This document shows positions 10,736 through 22,171 of a DNA stretch of 64,000 bases, piece by piece. The notes under the pieces are model-generated. The model saw only the letters and a program-made list of their open reading frames with translations, ran no database searches and was not told the DNA's origin. Source of the stretch: Thiobacillus sp. 63-78 (GTDB lineage: Bacteria > Pseudomonadota > Gammaproteobacteria > Burkholderiales > Thiobacillaceae); NCBI GenBank assembly GCA_001899765.1, contig MKWM01000011.1, positions 35,422 to 99,421 of the forward strand. Reading direction: 5' to 3'. How positions within the stretch are numbered: position 1 is the first letter of the stretch; each line of letters opens with the position of its first letter. Made by a program: the position numbers and the translations under genes.

Positions 10736-11434
10736 CTATGACTGGCAGCCATGCCATTCGTTCAGGGAGCCTGTCTCATGCGACAGTCCGGCTTTTCCGG
10801 CTGCGGCGCCTTTGGCAGGCTGGACCAATCGAAGGAATGTCGCCAACTGCTCCACCCAGCGCAGTTTGTCCTCGGGCGACAGCGCGCGAAAAACGCGCAG
10901 ACGATCATCGCTGACATGGTAGGTGCGGTTGCTGCGATCGAAAGGCATGCTCAGGATTCCTTCAAGCGTTTGAGGTTGTTCGATGTCGGCAAGATCGATT
11001 GGACGGCCGATGATCTGCTTCAGCGCAATCAAGTCGTCGATGGAAGCGCCCACGACGGGTATGTCACCTGCCAGGAACGTGACCGCGCGGCCGCGTATTT
11101 GGGCGTAATCAACCGGTGGGTAGAGCAATACGTCCAGCGTGACGCCAGACAGGCCGGGTGCGCGCAGTGCAAAGGCTTGCAGGTTGCGTTCACGATGCCA
11201 CTGCGCCAACTGGTCGAGATCGGACAGGTTCTCGAGCGCCACCGGCAGTACCGGGGTCATACCCAGCTCACGCGCCATCTCCACCAGTGCCGACAAGTTG
11301 TCTGGAGTCATGGCCACGGTCACGTCAATATCCATCGTTGCCCGCTCGATGCCGTGCAGCGAAATCGCCAGGCCGCCGATCAACACATAATCGACACGAC
11401 GGTTGAGCGCGGCAAAGAGGTCGAGGTAGAACAT
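10736..11434 (-). CDS. Nucleotidyltransferase-fold protein (DUF6036/AbiEii-like)
   Basis: 232 aa. The N-terminus carries the minimal nucleotidyltransferase signature: YVLIGGLAISLHG (about 16-28) followed by MDIDV with two catalytic-type aspartates. LDVLLYPPVDY and DDLIALKQIIGRPIDLADI, further on, are typical of the DUF6036/AbiEii-like group. Some relatives are toxins or abortive-infection factors, but no cognate antitoxin gene is adjacent, so I assign only the fold. It is followed on the same strand by the DUF4156 lipoprotein gene, 38 nt away with the chosen start. Confidence 0.78.
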   Translation of the reverse strand: MFYLDLFAALNRRVDYVLIGGLAISLHGIERATMDIDVTVAMTPDNLSALVEMARELGMTPVLPVALENLSDLDQLAQWHRERNLQAFALRAPGLSGVTLDVLLYPPVDYAQIRGRAVTFLAGDIPVVGASIDDLIALKQIIGRPIDLADIEQPQTLEGILSMPFDRSNRTYHVSDDRLRVFRALSPEDKLRWVEQLATFLRLVQPAKGAAAGKAGLSHETGSLNEWHGCQS

Positions 11435-11486
11435 GCGGGGATTCTACTTGGCTGGTAGCGTTGAATGCCATCCGTCAGGACGCGAG

Positions 11487-11858
11487 TCAGTACTCCGCTC
11501 CCAGATCGATCCAGGCGCCGATGGTACGTGCGTCCTCTTCGGACAGTTCGACCCCGCCGTGCGGCATGCGGATAGACGGATCGAGCTGGCCGGCCAGTAC
11601 CCGGTGCAGGGTGCTGCTTAAACTGGAGCCCGGGCGCACTACCGGGTTGAGCCTGGCGCCTTTCATCAGCGCGTCGTAGCTGTCGAGACGCAGGCCGGAC
11701 TGCTCATATCCCGGCTGGCCGGGCATGTGGCACGCTACGCAATGGGCATCGAGGATCGGTTTGATGCGGGCCTGATACGTCAGCGGTCGGTCGTCGCTGC
11801 AGCCCGCCTGCAGTACGACAGCCAGAAGGGAGACGGCGGAAAGAGCGGTACGTTTCAT
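11487..11858 (-). CDS. Cytochrome c-type lipoprotein
   Basis: 123 aa from the ATG at 11858 (MKRTALSAV). The signal peptide ends in the lipobox VLQAGC. One haem motif, CVACH, follows early in the mature part (RIKPILDAHCVACHMPG). The pattern RLDSYDALMKG...PGSS...HRVL and RMPHGGVELSEEDARTIGAWID resembles the cytochrome c domains found at the start of planctomycete-type and betaproteobacterial c-type proteins. It is probably a periplasm-facing, membrane-tethered electron carrier. The partner is unknown. Confidence 0.83.
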   Translation of the reverse strand: MKRTALSAVSLLAVVLQAGCSDDRPLTYQARIKPILDAHCVACHMPGQPGYEQSGLRLDSYDALMKGARLNPVVRPGSSLSSTLHRVLAGQLDPSIRMPHGGVELSEEDARTIGAWIDLGAEY

Positions 11859-11966
11859 GGGCGACTCCTGCGCAAGACCCGCAGACAAGGATACGCGGCA
11901 CGGATTGAGCGGATCGTGCGTGTCAGCGAGCCGATCATGATATCGCCGGTGCTGCAGGCCGCAGGG

Positions 11967-14816
<2,850 letters not shown>

Positions 14817-14889
14817 GATGGGTGACTCTGAAAAGGATGGATGGCGGGAAAAAGTGCGATTTTACCGGAAGGCATCGCGGGGCTGCGCC

Positions 14890-15240
14890 CTACAGGCGGA
14901 TGCCGAATGCAGCCAGCAGCCTGATCATGCCCAGATAGGCCAGCGCCGTGGCGGCGCTGGAAACCGCCAGACTCGCCCAGAATCCCCAGCCACTGCGCAG
15001 CAGGACGGGCAGCAGCACGAACAACAGCAGCGAGGGCAGCACCAGCCAGAAGATACTGCCGGACAGCGTGGCAATCTTTTGCGTGTCGCCGCTGTCGAGA
15101 TACAGCCAGACAAAAGCGAGCAGCGAGGTGAGCGGCAAGGACGCCAGCGCCGCCGCCCAGAAGGTGCTGCGCTTCGCCACTTCGGCAATCGCGACGAGGA
15201 TCAGTGCGGACAGGCCGATCTTGAGCGCGTAGTGCCCCAT
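14890..15240 (-). CDS. DUF3147 family membrane protein
   Basis: 116 aa with four predicted membrane helices (for example LKIGLSALILVAIAEVAKRS, WAAALASLPLTSLLAFVWLYL, FWLVLPSLLLFVLLPVLL). The pattern matches the DUF3147 family of small inner-membrane proteins, whose function is unknown. It lies between lysS and acnA on the same strand, 70 bp after the lysS stop across a tandem-repeat tract. Confidence 0.8.
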   Translation of the reverse strand: MGHYALKIGLSALILVAIAEVAKRSTFWAAALASLPLTSLLAFVWLYLDSGDTQKIATLSGSIFWLVLPSLLLFVLLPVLLRSGWGFWASLAVSSAATALAYLGMIRLLAAFGIRL

Positions 15241-15256
15241 GGCGGCAGGCTCAGCC

Positions 15257-15346
15257 CGCGCGCCGCATCAGCGGGCGCATTCGAATCTCCCGCCGCATCT
15301 GCGGACTCATTTAACCCTCCCGCCGCATCTGCGGGAAGAGGATGAC
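15257..15346. repeat. Three imperfect 30-bp tandem repeats covering the 3' end of lysS
   Basis: Units at 15257-15286, 15287-15316 and 15317-15346 share the core CGCCGCATCTGCGG with exact 30-bp spacing. The third unit is the coding end of lysS (PQMRREG, then stop at 15311-15313). The other two lie just beyond the stop. The middle unit is nearly identical in its first 18 bases and the first is more diverged. This looks like tandem duplication of the lysS tail. Confidence 0.75.
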
Positions 15347-16816
15347 GTCACGGATGGAGGGCGAATCGGTCAGCAGCATCACCAGCCGGTCGATGCCGAT
15401 GCCGCAGCCGCCGGTGGGCGGCAGGCCGTGCTCCAGCGCGCGGATGTAGTCGGCGTCGTAGTGCATCGCTTCCTCGTCGCCGGCCTCCTTCTGCCGCACC
15501 TGGTCCATGAAGCGCTCGGCCTGGTCCTCGGCGTCGTTCAATTCTGAAAAACCATTCGCCATTTCGCGCCCGGTGATGAACAGTTCGAAGCGCTCGGTGA
15601 TGTCGGGCCGGGTATCGGAGCGGCGGGCGAGGGGAGACACTTCGGCCGGGTAGTCGATGATGAAGGTCGGCTGCACCAGCAGCACTTCGGTGGTTTCCTC
15701 GAAGAAGGAGAGCTGCAGCCCGCCGATGCCGTCCTGCGGCTTGTATTTGGCCTTCATCGCGGCGAACTGCGCGATCAGCCAGTCGCGGTCGTTCAGCTGC
15801 GCCACGGTATATTCAGGGTGGTATTTACGGATCGCCTCGACGATGGTGAGGCGGTCGAACGGCTTGCCGAGATCGATTTCGTGGCCCTGATACATCACCG
15901 TGGTCGAGCCGGTGGCGGCGAGCGCGGTGTGGCGGATCAGCGCCTCGGTGAAGTCCATCAGGTAGCGGTATTCGCGGTAGGCCTCGTAGAACTCCATCAT
16001 GGTGAACTCGGGGTTGTGGCGGGTGCTCAAGCCCTCGTTGCGGAAATTGCGGTTGATCTCGAACACCTTCTCGAAACCACCGACCACCAGCCGCTTCAGA
16101 TACAGTTCGGGCGCGATGCGCAGGAACAGTTCCATGTCGAGCGCATTGTGATGGGTGGCAAAAGGCTTGGCCGCGGCGCCGCCGGGGATGGGGTGCATCA
16201 TCGGCGTTTCGACTTCGAGGAAGTCGCGCTCGACCATGAAGGCGCGAATCGCCTGGATGATCTTCGAGCGCCGCATGAAGGTCTCTCGCGCATCGTCATT
16301 GGTGATGAGATCGAGATAGCGCTGGCGGTATTTCTGCTCCTGGTCGGCCAACCCGTGGAATTTTTCCGGCAGCGGGCGCAGCGCCTTCGACAGCAGGCGG
16401 ATCGATTGCGCCTGGATGGTCAGTTCGCCCTTGTTGGTCTTGAAGAGCGTGCCGGCGACGCCGATGAAGTCGCCCAGGTCCCAGCGTTTGAACGCATCGT
16501 GCGCGTCAACGCCGACGAGGTCGTTGGAAATGTACACCTGGATGCGTCCGCTCATGTCCTGCAGCGTGGCGAAGCTCGCCTTGCCCATCACCCGCTTCAG
16601 CATCATGCGGCCGGCCAGCTGCACCGCCACGCCTTCGGCTTCCAGCGCTTCCTTCGATTTGTCGCCGTGGGCGGCGGCCAGCTTGCCGGCGTAGTCGCGG
16701 CGCTCGAAATCGTTGGGGAAGGCGACGCCCGTCTCGCGGATCGCGGCGAGCTTGGCGCGGCGCTCGGCGATGATCTGGTTCTCGTCGAGGGCAGGGGCAG
16801 TGGTTTCGTTGTTCAT
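15311..16816 (-). CDS. lysS: Lysyl-tRNA synthetase, class II
   Basis: 501 aa, normal length. Charges tRNA-Lys. The N-terminal OB-fold anticodon-binding domain (about 60-170) has [19 protein letters not shown]. The class II core has motif 2 ([26 protein letters not shown], shown here in part) and motif 3 ([14 protein letters not shown]). The C-terminus ends [10 protein letters not shown], and its codons belong to a tandem repeat that continues past the stop. The start ATG at 16816 gives [14 protein letters not shown]. Confidence 0.97.
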   Translation of the reverse strand: MNNETTAPALDENQIIAERRAKLAAIRETGVAFPNDFERRDYAGKLAAAHGDKSKEALEAEGVAVQLAGRMMLKRVMGKASFATLQDMSGRIQVYISNDLVGVDAHDAFKRWDLGDFIGVAGTLFKTNKGELTIQAQSIRLLSKALRPLPEKFHGLADQEQKYRQRYLDLITNDDARETFMRRSKIIQAIRAFMVERDFLEVETPMMHPIPGGAAAKPFATHHNALDMELFLRIAPELYLKRLVVGGFEKVFEINRNFRNEGLSTRHNPEFTMMEFYEAYREYRYLMDFTEALIRHTALAATGSTTVMYQGHEIDLGKPFDRLTIVEAIRKYHPEYTVAQLNDRDWLIAQFAAMKAKYKPQDGIGGLQLSFFEETTEVLLVQPTFIIDYPAEVSPLARRSDTRPDITERFELFITGREMANGFSELNDAEDQAERFMDQVRQKEAGDEEAMHYDADYIRALEHGLPPTGGCGIGIDRLVMLLTDSPSIRDVILFPQMRREG

Positions 16817-16826
16817 GAGTAATGAT

Positions 16827-17258
16827 TCAATAAAAGGTGATCACGTCGAGGCCGAGCGCGCGGGCGGCGTCGGCCTGAGATTTGTCGGCGCTGGCGAAAC
16901 GCTGTGCGCCGAAGTGACGGGCGTAGGCGAGGTGCAGCGCATCAAGTGCGCGCAGCGGGACCTCGGGCAGCAGATCGATCAAGTTCCGTGCTTCGTCGAA
17001 AAGCCCGGCGGATTCAGGATAGACACGCCACATCCGGCCGAGCATGTCGCGGTCGAATTCCGCGAGGGCGCTGCGTTCCAGCATGGCTTCGATCTGCGCC
17101 GCGCGGCGGCGGCGCGCGAGCAGGCAGCGAAACTCCACAAGGGCGAGGGGGCCGGTACAGACCTCATCCTCGGCATCGGCCCAATCGAGCACGTCGAGTG
17201 AGCGCGGTTCGCGGATGTAGCACTTGGCAAGCGCACTGGTATCGATATAAGCACTCAA
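16827..17258 (-). CDS. PIN-domain toxin, VapC-like
   Basis: 143 aa PIN-domain ribonuclease. Acidic residues expected for the metal site are visible: D6 in [13 protein letters not shown] in [10 protein letters not shown] in [10 protein letters not shown] and D in [12 protein letters not shown]. The start codon is TTG at 17258, overlapping the antitoxin stop by 4 nt (TTGA). This suggests translational coupling and low toxin yield. The RNA target is unknown. Confidence 0.87.
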   Translation of the reverse strand: MSAYIDTSALAKCYIREPRSLDVLDWADAEDEVCTGPLALVEFRCLLARRRRAAQIEAMLERSALAEFDRDMLGRMWRVYPESAGLFDEARNLIDLLPEVPLRALDALHLAYARHFGAQRFASADKSQADAARALGLDVITFY

Positions 17259-17485
17259 AAACGCTCCTCGCGATCTTCGGAAATGAGCACTTCACTGGGC
17301 ACGTCCTGCATGGGCTGAGATTCCAGAAACGCGCGCAGCGAACGAATCTTGCGCCGGGGTTTGACCGGCAGAATGCGCGCCACCGGCTCGCCATGCTTCA
17401 CCACCAGCACTTCGTCGGCGTCGGCGAACATCTGGTCGGGATGCGACAGGCCTTCACGGGCCTCGCGGACGGTCAGGGTTTTCAT
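17255..17485 (-). CDS. Antitoxin of the VapC-like pair (Phd/YefM or AbrB-like class uncertain)
   Basis: 76 aa. The N-terminal half (MKTLTVREAREGLSHPDQMF, VLVVKHGEPVARILPV) reads as a Phd/YefM DNA-binding fold. The C-terminal tail (LRAFLESQPMQDVPSEVLIS) would wrap the toxin. It is first in the operon, as usual for antitoxins. The promoter region carries two GTGTCAC sites around the -10 box, which fits autoregulation. Confidence 0.83.
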   Translation of the reverse strand: MKTLTVREAREGLSHPDQMFADADEVLVVKHGEPVARILPVKPRRKIRSLRAFLESQPMQDVPSEVLISEDREERF

Positions 17486-17508
17486 GGGCAGCCTCTAGTC
17501 GGCAAAAC

Positions 17509-17535
17509 GTGACACAATTATAGCCAATGTGACAC
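17509..17535 (-). promoter_or_regulatory. Toxin-antitoxin promoter with paired operator sites
   Basis: On the minus strand a perfect TATAAT (17517-17522) lies between two copies of GTGTCAC (17529-17535 and 17509-17515), 20 bp centre to centre, about two helical turns. GTG-N-CAC is itself palindromic, so each copy could bind one antitoxin dimer. The flanking AAC/GTT bases are also symmetric. The site is also 26 bp upstream of recQ on the other strand. The -35 is poor. Confidence 0.55.
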
Positions 17536-17560
17536 GTTTCTTCCCAGCCATTTTTTACCC

Positions 17561-19360
17561 ATGCCCGACACTTCCTTGAGTCTGCTCAACCGCGTCTTCG
17601 GCTACTCCGCGTTCCGCGGCGAGCAGGCGGCCATCATCGACGTCGTCGCGGCGGGCGGCGACGCGCTGGTGTTGATGCCGACCGGCGGTGGCAAGTCGCT
17701 GTGCTTCCAGATTCCGGCGCTGCTGCGCGACGGCTGCGCGGTGGTGGTGTCGCCGCTGATCGCGTTGATGCAGGATCAGGTTGCGGCACTCAAGGAACTC
17801 GGCATCGCGGCGGCGTTCCTCAATTCCAGCCTCGACGGCGCAAGTGCTGCGCAGGTCGAGCGCGAATTCGTTTCCGGGCAATTGAAACTGCTCTACGTCG
17901 CCCCGGAACGTCTGCTCACGCCGCGTTTCCAGAGTCAGCTCGAACAGGCCCGCGTGTCGCTGTTCGCCATCGACGAAGCCCATTGCGTGTCGCAATGGGG
18001 GCACGACTTCCGTCCGGAATACCTCGGCCTCTCCGCCTTGCACGAGCGCTTTCCCGCGGTGCCGCGCATTGCCTTGACTGCAACCGCCGACGCCGCGACG
18101 CGCGCCGAAATCCTGCAGCGCCTCGACCTCGGCGCCGCGCGCGTGTTCGTCGCCAGCTTCGACCGCCCCAACATCCGCTACCGCATCAGCGAAAAAACCG
18201 AGCCGCGCCGCCAACTGCTCGATTTCCTGGACGAACACAAGGGCGAAGCCGGCATCGTCTATTGCAGCACGCGCAAGAAGGTCGAGGAGACAGCCGACGC
18301 ACTCAGGCAGGCCGGCCTCACGGCCTTGCCGTACCACGGTGGCATGGACAACGACACCCGCCGCCGCCACCAGGAACGCTTCCTGCGCGAGGACGGCGTG
18401 ATCATGGTCGCCACGCTCGCGTTCGGCATGGGCATCGACAAGCCCGACGTGCGCTTCGTCGCGCATCTCGACCTGCCGCGCTCGGTCGAAGGCTACTACC
18501 AGGAAACCGGCCGCGCCGGTCGCGACGGCGAACCGGCCGAAGCGTGGATGGCATGGGGCCTGCAGGACGTCGTCACGCAGCGCCGCTTCATCGACGAGGG
18601 TGAAGCCGAGGACGCGCACAAGCGCATCGGCCACGCCAAGCTCGACGCGCTGGTCGGCCTGTGCGAGGCGGCGAACTGCCGCCGCGTCGCGCTGTTGAGT
18701 TATTTCGGCGAAACCAGCCAGCCCTGCGGCAACTGCGACGTCTGCCTCAACCCGCCGACGCTGTGGGACGGCACCGAAGCCGCGCAGAAATTATTGTCGG
18801 CGGTCTACCGCACCGGCCAGCGCTTCGGCGCCGGCCACGTCATCGACGTGCTGCTCGGCAAGACCACCGAGAAAATCGACCGCTTCGGCCACAGCGGGCT
18901 TTCCGTGTTCGGCATCGGCGCGAGCCAGACCGACAAGGTCTGGCGCGCCGTGCTGCGCCAACTGGTGGTGCGCGGCCTGCTCGAAGTCGACCACAGCGCC
19001 TGGGGCGCGTTAAAGCTCACGCAGGCCGCGCGGCCGGTGCTGAAGGGCGAGGAAACCGTCATGCTGCGCGCGATCGAAGCGCGGCCGGCACGCAGCAAAA
19101 AATCACGTTTTGCGCCAAGCTCAGGCGCAGGCGTCCACGACGACGAGGATCCGCTATTCCTTTCCCTGCGCGCCTGGCGCCGCGAAACCGCCAACGAAAA
19201 AGGCGTCCCCGCCTACGTCATCCTGCACGACGCCACCCTGCGCGAAATCGCCGCGCGCCGTCCCGCCACACTGGCGGAGCTGGGCGAGATTTCGGGGCTG
19301 GGGACGAAGAAGCTGGAAGCCTATGGCGAGGCGGTGCTGGAAGTCATTGCGGCGGGCTGA
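17561..19360 (+). CDS. recQ: ATP-dependent DNA helicase RecQ
   Basis: 599 aa, standard RecQ length. 3'-5' helicase acting in recombination and fork repair. Motif I MPTGGGKSLCFQ, DEAH box (AIDEAHCVSQWGHDFRP), motif VI (QETGRAGRDG). The zinc-binding region has C-x16-C-x2-C-x2-C type cysteines (CEAANCRR..., CGNCDVC), followed by the winged helix. A C-terminal HRDC domain occupies about 525-599. Divergent from the toxin-antitoxin operon with a 75-bp gap. Confidence 0.97.
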   Translation: MPDTSLSLLNRVFGYSAFRGEQAAIIDVVAAGGDALVLMPTGGGKSLCFQIPALLRDGCAVVVSPLIALMQDQVAALKELGIAAAFLNSSLDGASAAQVEREFVSGQLKLLYVAPERLLTPRFQSQLEQARVSLFAIDEAHCVSQWGHDFRPEYLGLSALHERFPAVPRIALTATADAATRAEILQRLDLGAARVFVASFDRPNIRYRISEKTEPRRQLLDFLDEHKGEAGIVYCSTRKKVEETADALRQAGLTALPYHGGMDNDTRRRHQERFLREDGVIMVATLAFGMGIDKPDVRFVAHLDLPRSVEGYYQETGRAGRDGEPAEAWMAWGLQDVVTQRRFIDEGEAEDAHKRIGHAKLDALVGLCEAANCRRVALLSYFGETSQPCGNCDVCLNPPTLWDGTEAAQKLLSAVYRTGQRFGAGHVIDVLLGKTTEKIDRFGHSGLSVFGIGASQTDKVWRAVLRQLVVRGLLEVDHSAWGALKLTQAARPVLKGEETVMLRAIEARPARSKKSRFAPSSGAGVHDDEDPLFLSLRAWRRETANEKGVPAYVILHDATLREIAARRPATLAELGEISGLGTKKLEAYGEAVLEVIAAG

Positions 19361-19489
19361 GCCGTCCTGCGTTAAGCAGCACGGCCCCGGTTCATTGAAC
19401 GAATTCCCTCTTGCGCCGGGCCGTCCCATGATCGAAGTGAAAGTATGGGGTCATCCCGTGACACGGATGAAACTGCCCGCTGCCCGGGC

Positions 19490-20131
19490 TCAAGGCTGTC
19501 TGCGCGGCAGCATGCGGCGCAGCACGTCATCCCGCTTGACGTAATGATGGAAGAGGGCGGCGCCGGCATGGAGCAGGACCAGCACCCAGACCAGATACGC
19601 GCCGGAATTCTTGTGCACGAAGTCGATCGGCTTTTCGAATGTTTCCCAGGCCACGCCGAGCGACTTGAAGAGTGCGGTGTCCTTGAAGCTCGGGATGTCG
19701 CCAAGCCCCATGAATTCGATCGCCACTCCGGTTCCCAGATAGCCGCTGATGGGCATGGCGATCATGAACAGGTACAGCGCGCCATGCATGCCGTGCGATG
19801 CGAGGTGCTCGAAACGGGTGCCGGGCGGATCGTCCGGCTGGATGCTGCGGAAGAACCAGAACACGCGCGCCACCACCAGCGCGGCGACGGTAACGCCTGC
19901 GACCAGATGCGTTTGCAGGGCGATCCAGTTGGCGGGCGTTTTCGGCAGCGTAAACCAGTGGCGGTAGTAGACCGCCACATAGCAGACCAGGAACAGCACG
20001 GCGATGCTCCAGTGCAAGGCCCGGGCGACCGACCCGTAGCGCTCGCGGCTGTTGGCCCACGACGGCAATTGCCCGTCGTCTGTCTGTACTGCACCTGCCG
20101 ATGCCATGTCCGAGCGCGGTTTTTTCATCAT
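19490..20131 (-). CDS. Cytochrome b561 family protein
   Basis: About 213 aa with four membrane helices carrying the expected haem-b histidines: ARALHWSIAVLFLVCY, LQTHLVAGVTVAALVVARV, HGMHGALYLFMIAMPISGY and VLVLLHAGAALFHHYV. It is a bacterial di-haem b-type membrane electron carrier; related proteins oxidise quinol or act against superoxide. Two adjacent ATG codons at 20131 and 20128 follow AGGA; either may be used. Confidence 0.88.
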   Translation of the reverse strand: MMKKPRSDMASAGAVQTDDGQLPSWANSRERYGSVARALHWSIAVLFLVCYVAVYYRHWFTLPKTPANWIALQTHLVAGVTVAALVVARVFWFFRSIQPDDPPGTRFEHLASHGMHGALYLFMIAMPISGYLGTGVAIEFMGLGDIPSFKDTALFKSLGVAWETFEKPIDFVHKNSGAYLVWVLVLLHAGAALFHHYVKRDDVLRRMLPRRQP

Positions 20132-20494
20132 GATCCTGTGACACGCAAAAAAAATCTGGGTATATGGTGCACTTTTTCCGGTGTGATGCAACGCACTTCA
20201 AACCGTATTCGGAGCAGTCGTGGATGGTGCGCGTAATGGCCAGCCTTGGCGTGGGCGTGGTGGCACTGCTGTGGCCGGGCCTGACCATGGTGGTCATGGT
20301 GATCCTGCGCGTCGCACTGGCCTTCCGTTCGAGGCCGCTTCAGGCATAATCCACATGGCTCCTCACAGGGGCTTTGATGCGGCTGCGGGGATGGCATCTG
20401 GCAAGACTTCGGATGCGGGCGACCGGCACGCCATGGAGGAAAGCCGTCTTACGGGAGGGCATGGGATCGCACGGGCGCACAGACCAGGATTGAA
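20132..20494. other. Divergent intergenic region with a small membrane-protein remnant
   Basis: 363 bp between the b561 gene (minus) and the phospholipase D gene (plus). It contains a short frame resembling one helix of the DUF308/HdeD family (20224-20349). I see no clear promoter in the remaining sequence. Confidence 0.5.
20224..20349 (+). pseudogene. Fragment resembling DUF308/HdeD membrane proteins
   Basis: 41 codons giving MVRVMASLGVGVVALLWPG followed by LTMVVMVILRVALAF. The GVVALLWPGLT pattern is characteristic of one helix pair in HdeD/DUF308 proteins, which are normally about 190 aa. The rest of such a gene is absent, so this is probably a decayed remnant. A functional small protein cannot be ruled out. 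Confidence 0.35.
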
Positions 20495-22081
20495 ATGAGG
20501 CGGACGAAGAGATGGCTGAAGGCGCTTTTCCTTCTTTTGTTGATCCTGGCGGTAACTGGCGTCGCGATTCGCATGTTTGCTAGATTACCTTCGCTGGACG
20601 GCCGCACCGTCTCCCATGCATGGGTCGATACCGACGATAGCCGCATCGGCCGGGCGGTTGTGTCCAGCACCGCCGGCCATCCGGGATTTTCCGGCATCCA
20701 TCTGCTCGATGATGGCCGCGATGCCTTCGCGGCCCGCATTCTCCTGGCGCGCGCGGCCGAGCGCAGCATCGATGTGCAGTATTACATCTGGCATGGCGAC
20801 GTCACCGGAACGCTGCTGTTCAATGAGCTGCGTGCCGCCGCCGACCGGGGTGTGCGGGTTCGCCTGCTTCAGGATGACAACACGACCTACGGCCTGGACG
20901 AGACGCTTGCCGCGCTCGATGCCCATCCGAACATCGAAGTGCGCCTGTTCAATCCCTTCGTGATCCGTTCCCCGCGCTGGATTGGCTATGCCACCGACTT
21001 CCTGCGGCTGAATCGGCGCATGCACAACAAGTCGTTCACGGTCGACAACCAGGCGACGATCGTCGGTGGGCGCAACATCGGCGACGAGTATTTCGGCGCG
21101 GGCGACGGCGGACTTTTCGTCGATCTCGACGTGCTGGCGATCGGCCCGGTGGTGCGCGATGTCTCCAGCGATTTCGATCGTTACTGGGCGAGCGCGTCGT
21201 CCTACCCGGCCGACCGCATCCTGCCGCGCGTTTCGGCCGCGCGGCGGGACGAGATCGAGACTGCCGCGAAAAGCGTCGGGAACAGCCCGGCGGCGCAGCA
21301 CTATATCGAAGCCTTGAAGCACAAGTCCATCGTCACCCGGCTCGCTGAATCAAGCCTGCCGTTCTACTGGTCGCCGGTCCGCATGGTGAGCGACGATCCG
21401 GCCAAGGCCCTGGGCCGGGCGCCGCGCGAAGGCCTGCTCATCACGCGGCTTGACCGGCTGCTTGAACGCCCGCGGCAGCGCGTGCAGCTGGTTTCCGGAT
21501 ATTTCGTTCCGACGAAAAAGGGGGTCGATGCGTTCACGGCAATGGCGGGTCGCGGCGTCCACCTGAACATCGTCACCAATGCACTGGAAGCGACCGACGT
21601 ACCGATCGTCCATGCAGGCTATGCGCACTACCGCAAGCCGCTCCTGGAGGCGGGCGTCAGACTTTGGGAACTGCGCAGCGAGGCCGGGGCCGTTTCGCTG
21701 CGCGATGTCGCCGGCGGTAGCGGCGCCCGCTCTGTCATCGGCAGTTCGAGTGCGGCGCTCCATGCCAAGACCTTCACGGTCGACGGCGAGCGCGTGTTCG
21801 TCGGCTCGTTCAACTTCGATCCGCGCTCGGCACGCCTGAACACCGAACTCGGCTTCGTCATCCACCATGCCGAACTCGCGCACAGGATGGACGCCGATCT
21901 CGAACGGTCGATCCCGTTGATCGCTTACGAGCTCCGGCTTTCCGGGAAAGGGGGATTGATCTGGATCGAGCGGCGGGCGGACGGAACGGAAGTGCGGTAC
22001 AACACCGAGCCTGGCACGACGTTCTGGCAGCGCGCCGTGGTTTCGTTTCTCTCCATGCTGCCGATCGAATGGCTGTTATAA
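20495..22081 (+). CDS. Phospholipase D-family protein, ClsC-like cardiolipin synthase
   Basis: 528 aa. One N-terminal membrane anchor (LKALFLLLLILAVTGVAIRM). Two HKD motifs: HNKSFTVDNQATIVGGRN in the first half and HAKTFTVDGERVFVGSFNFD in the second. The architecture matches the ClsC/YmdC branch, which makes cardiolipin from phosphatidylglycerol plus phosphatidylethanolamine in E. coli; that substrate pair is inferred. Transcribed divergently from b561. No YmdB-like partner is adjacent. Confidence 0.87.
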   Translation: MRRTKRWLKALFLLLLILAVTGVAIRMFARLPSLDGRTVSHAWVDTDDSRIGRAVVSSTAGHPGFSGIHLLDDGRDAFAARILLARAAERSIDVQYYIWHGDVTGTLLFNELRAAADRGVRVRLLQDDNTTYGLDETLAALDAHPNIEVRLFNPFVIRSPRWIGYATDFLRLNRRMHNKSFTVDNQATIVGGRNIGDEYFGAGDGGLFVDLDVLAIGPVVRDVSSDFDRYWASASSYPADRILPRVSAARRDEIETAAKSVGNSPAAQHYIEALKHKSIVTRLAESSLPFYWSPVRMVSDDPAKALGRAPREGLLITRLDRLLERPRQRVQLVSGYFVPTKKGVDAFTAMAGRGVHLNIVTNALEATDVPIVHAGYAHYRKPLLEAGVRLWELRSEAGAVSLRDVAGGSGARSVIGSSSAALHAKTFTVDGERVFVGSFNFDPRSARLNTELGFVIHHAELAHRMDADLERSIPLIAYELRLSGKGGLIWIERRADGTEVRYNTEPGTTFWQRAVVSFLSMLPIEWLL

Positions 22082-22171
22082 GCTTGATCGATCGACCCCA
22101 TCCGCACCTTGCAGCCGCCTTCTGGCCAGCTTCCGCAGTGCTTCCGTAGCCGGAAATGCAGGGACGCAGGT

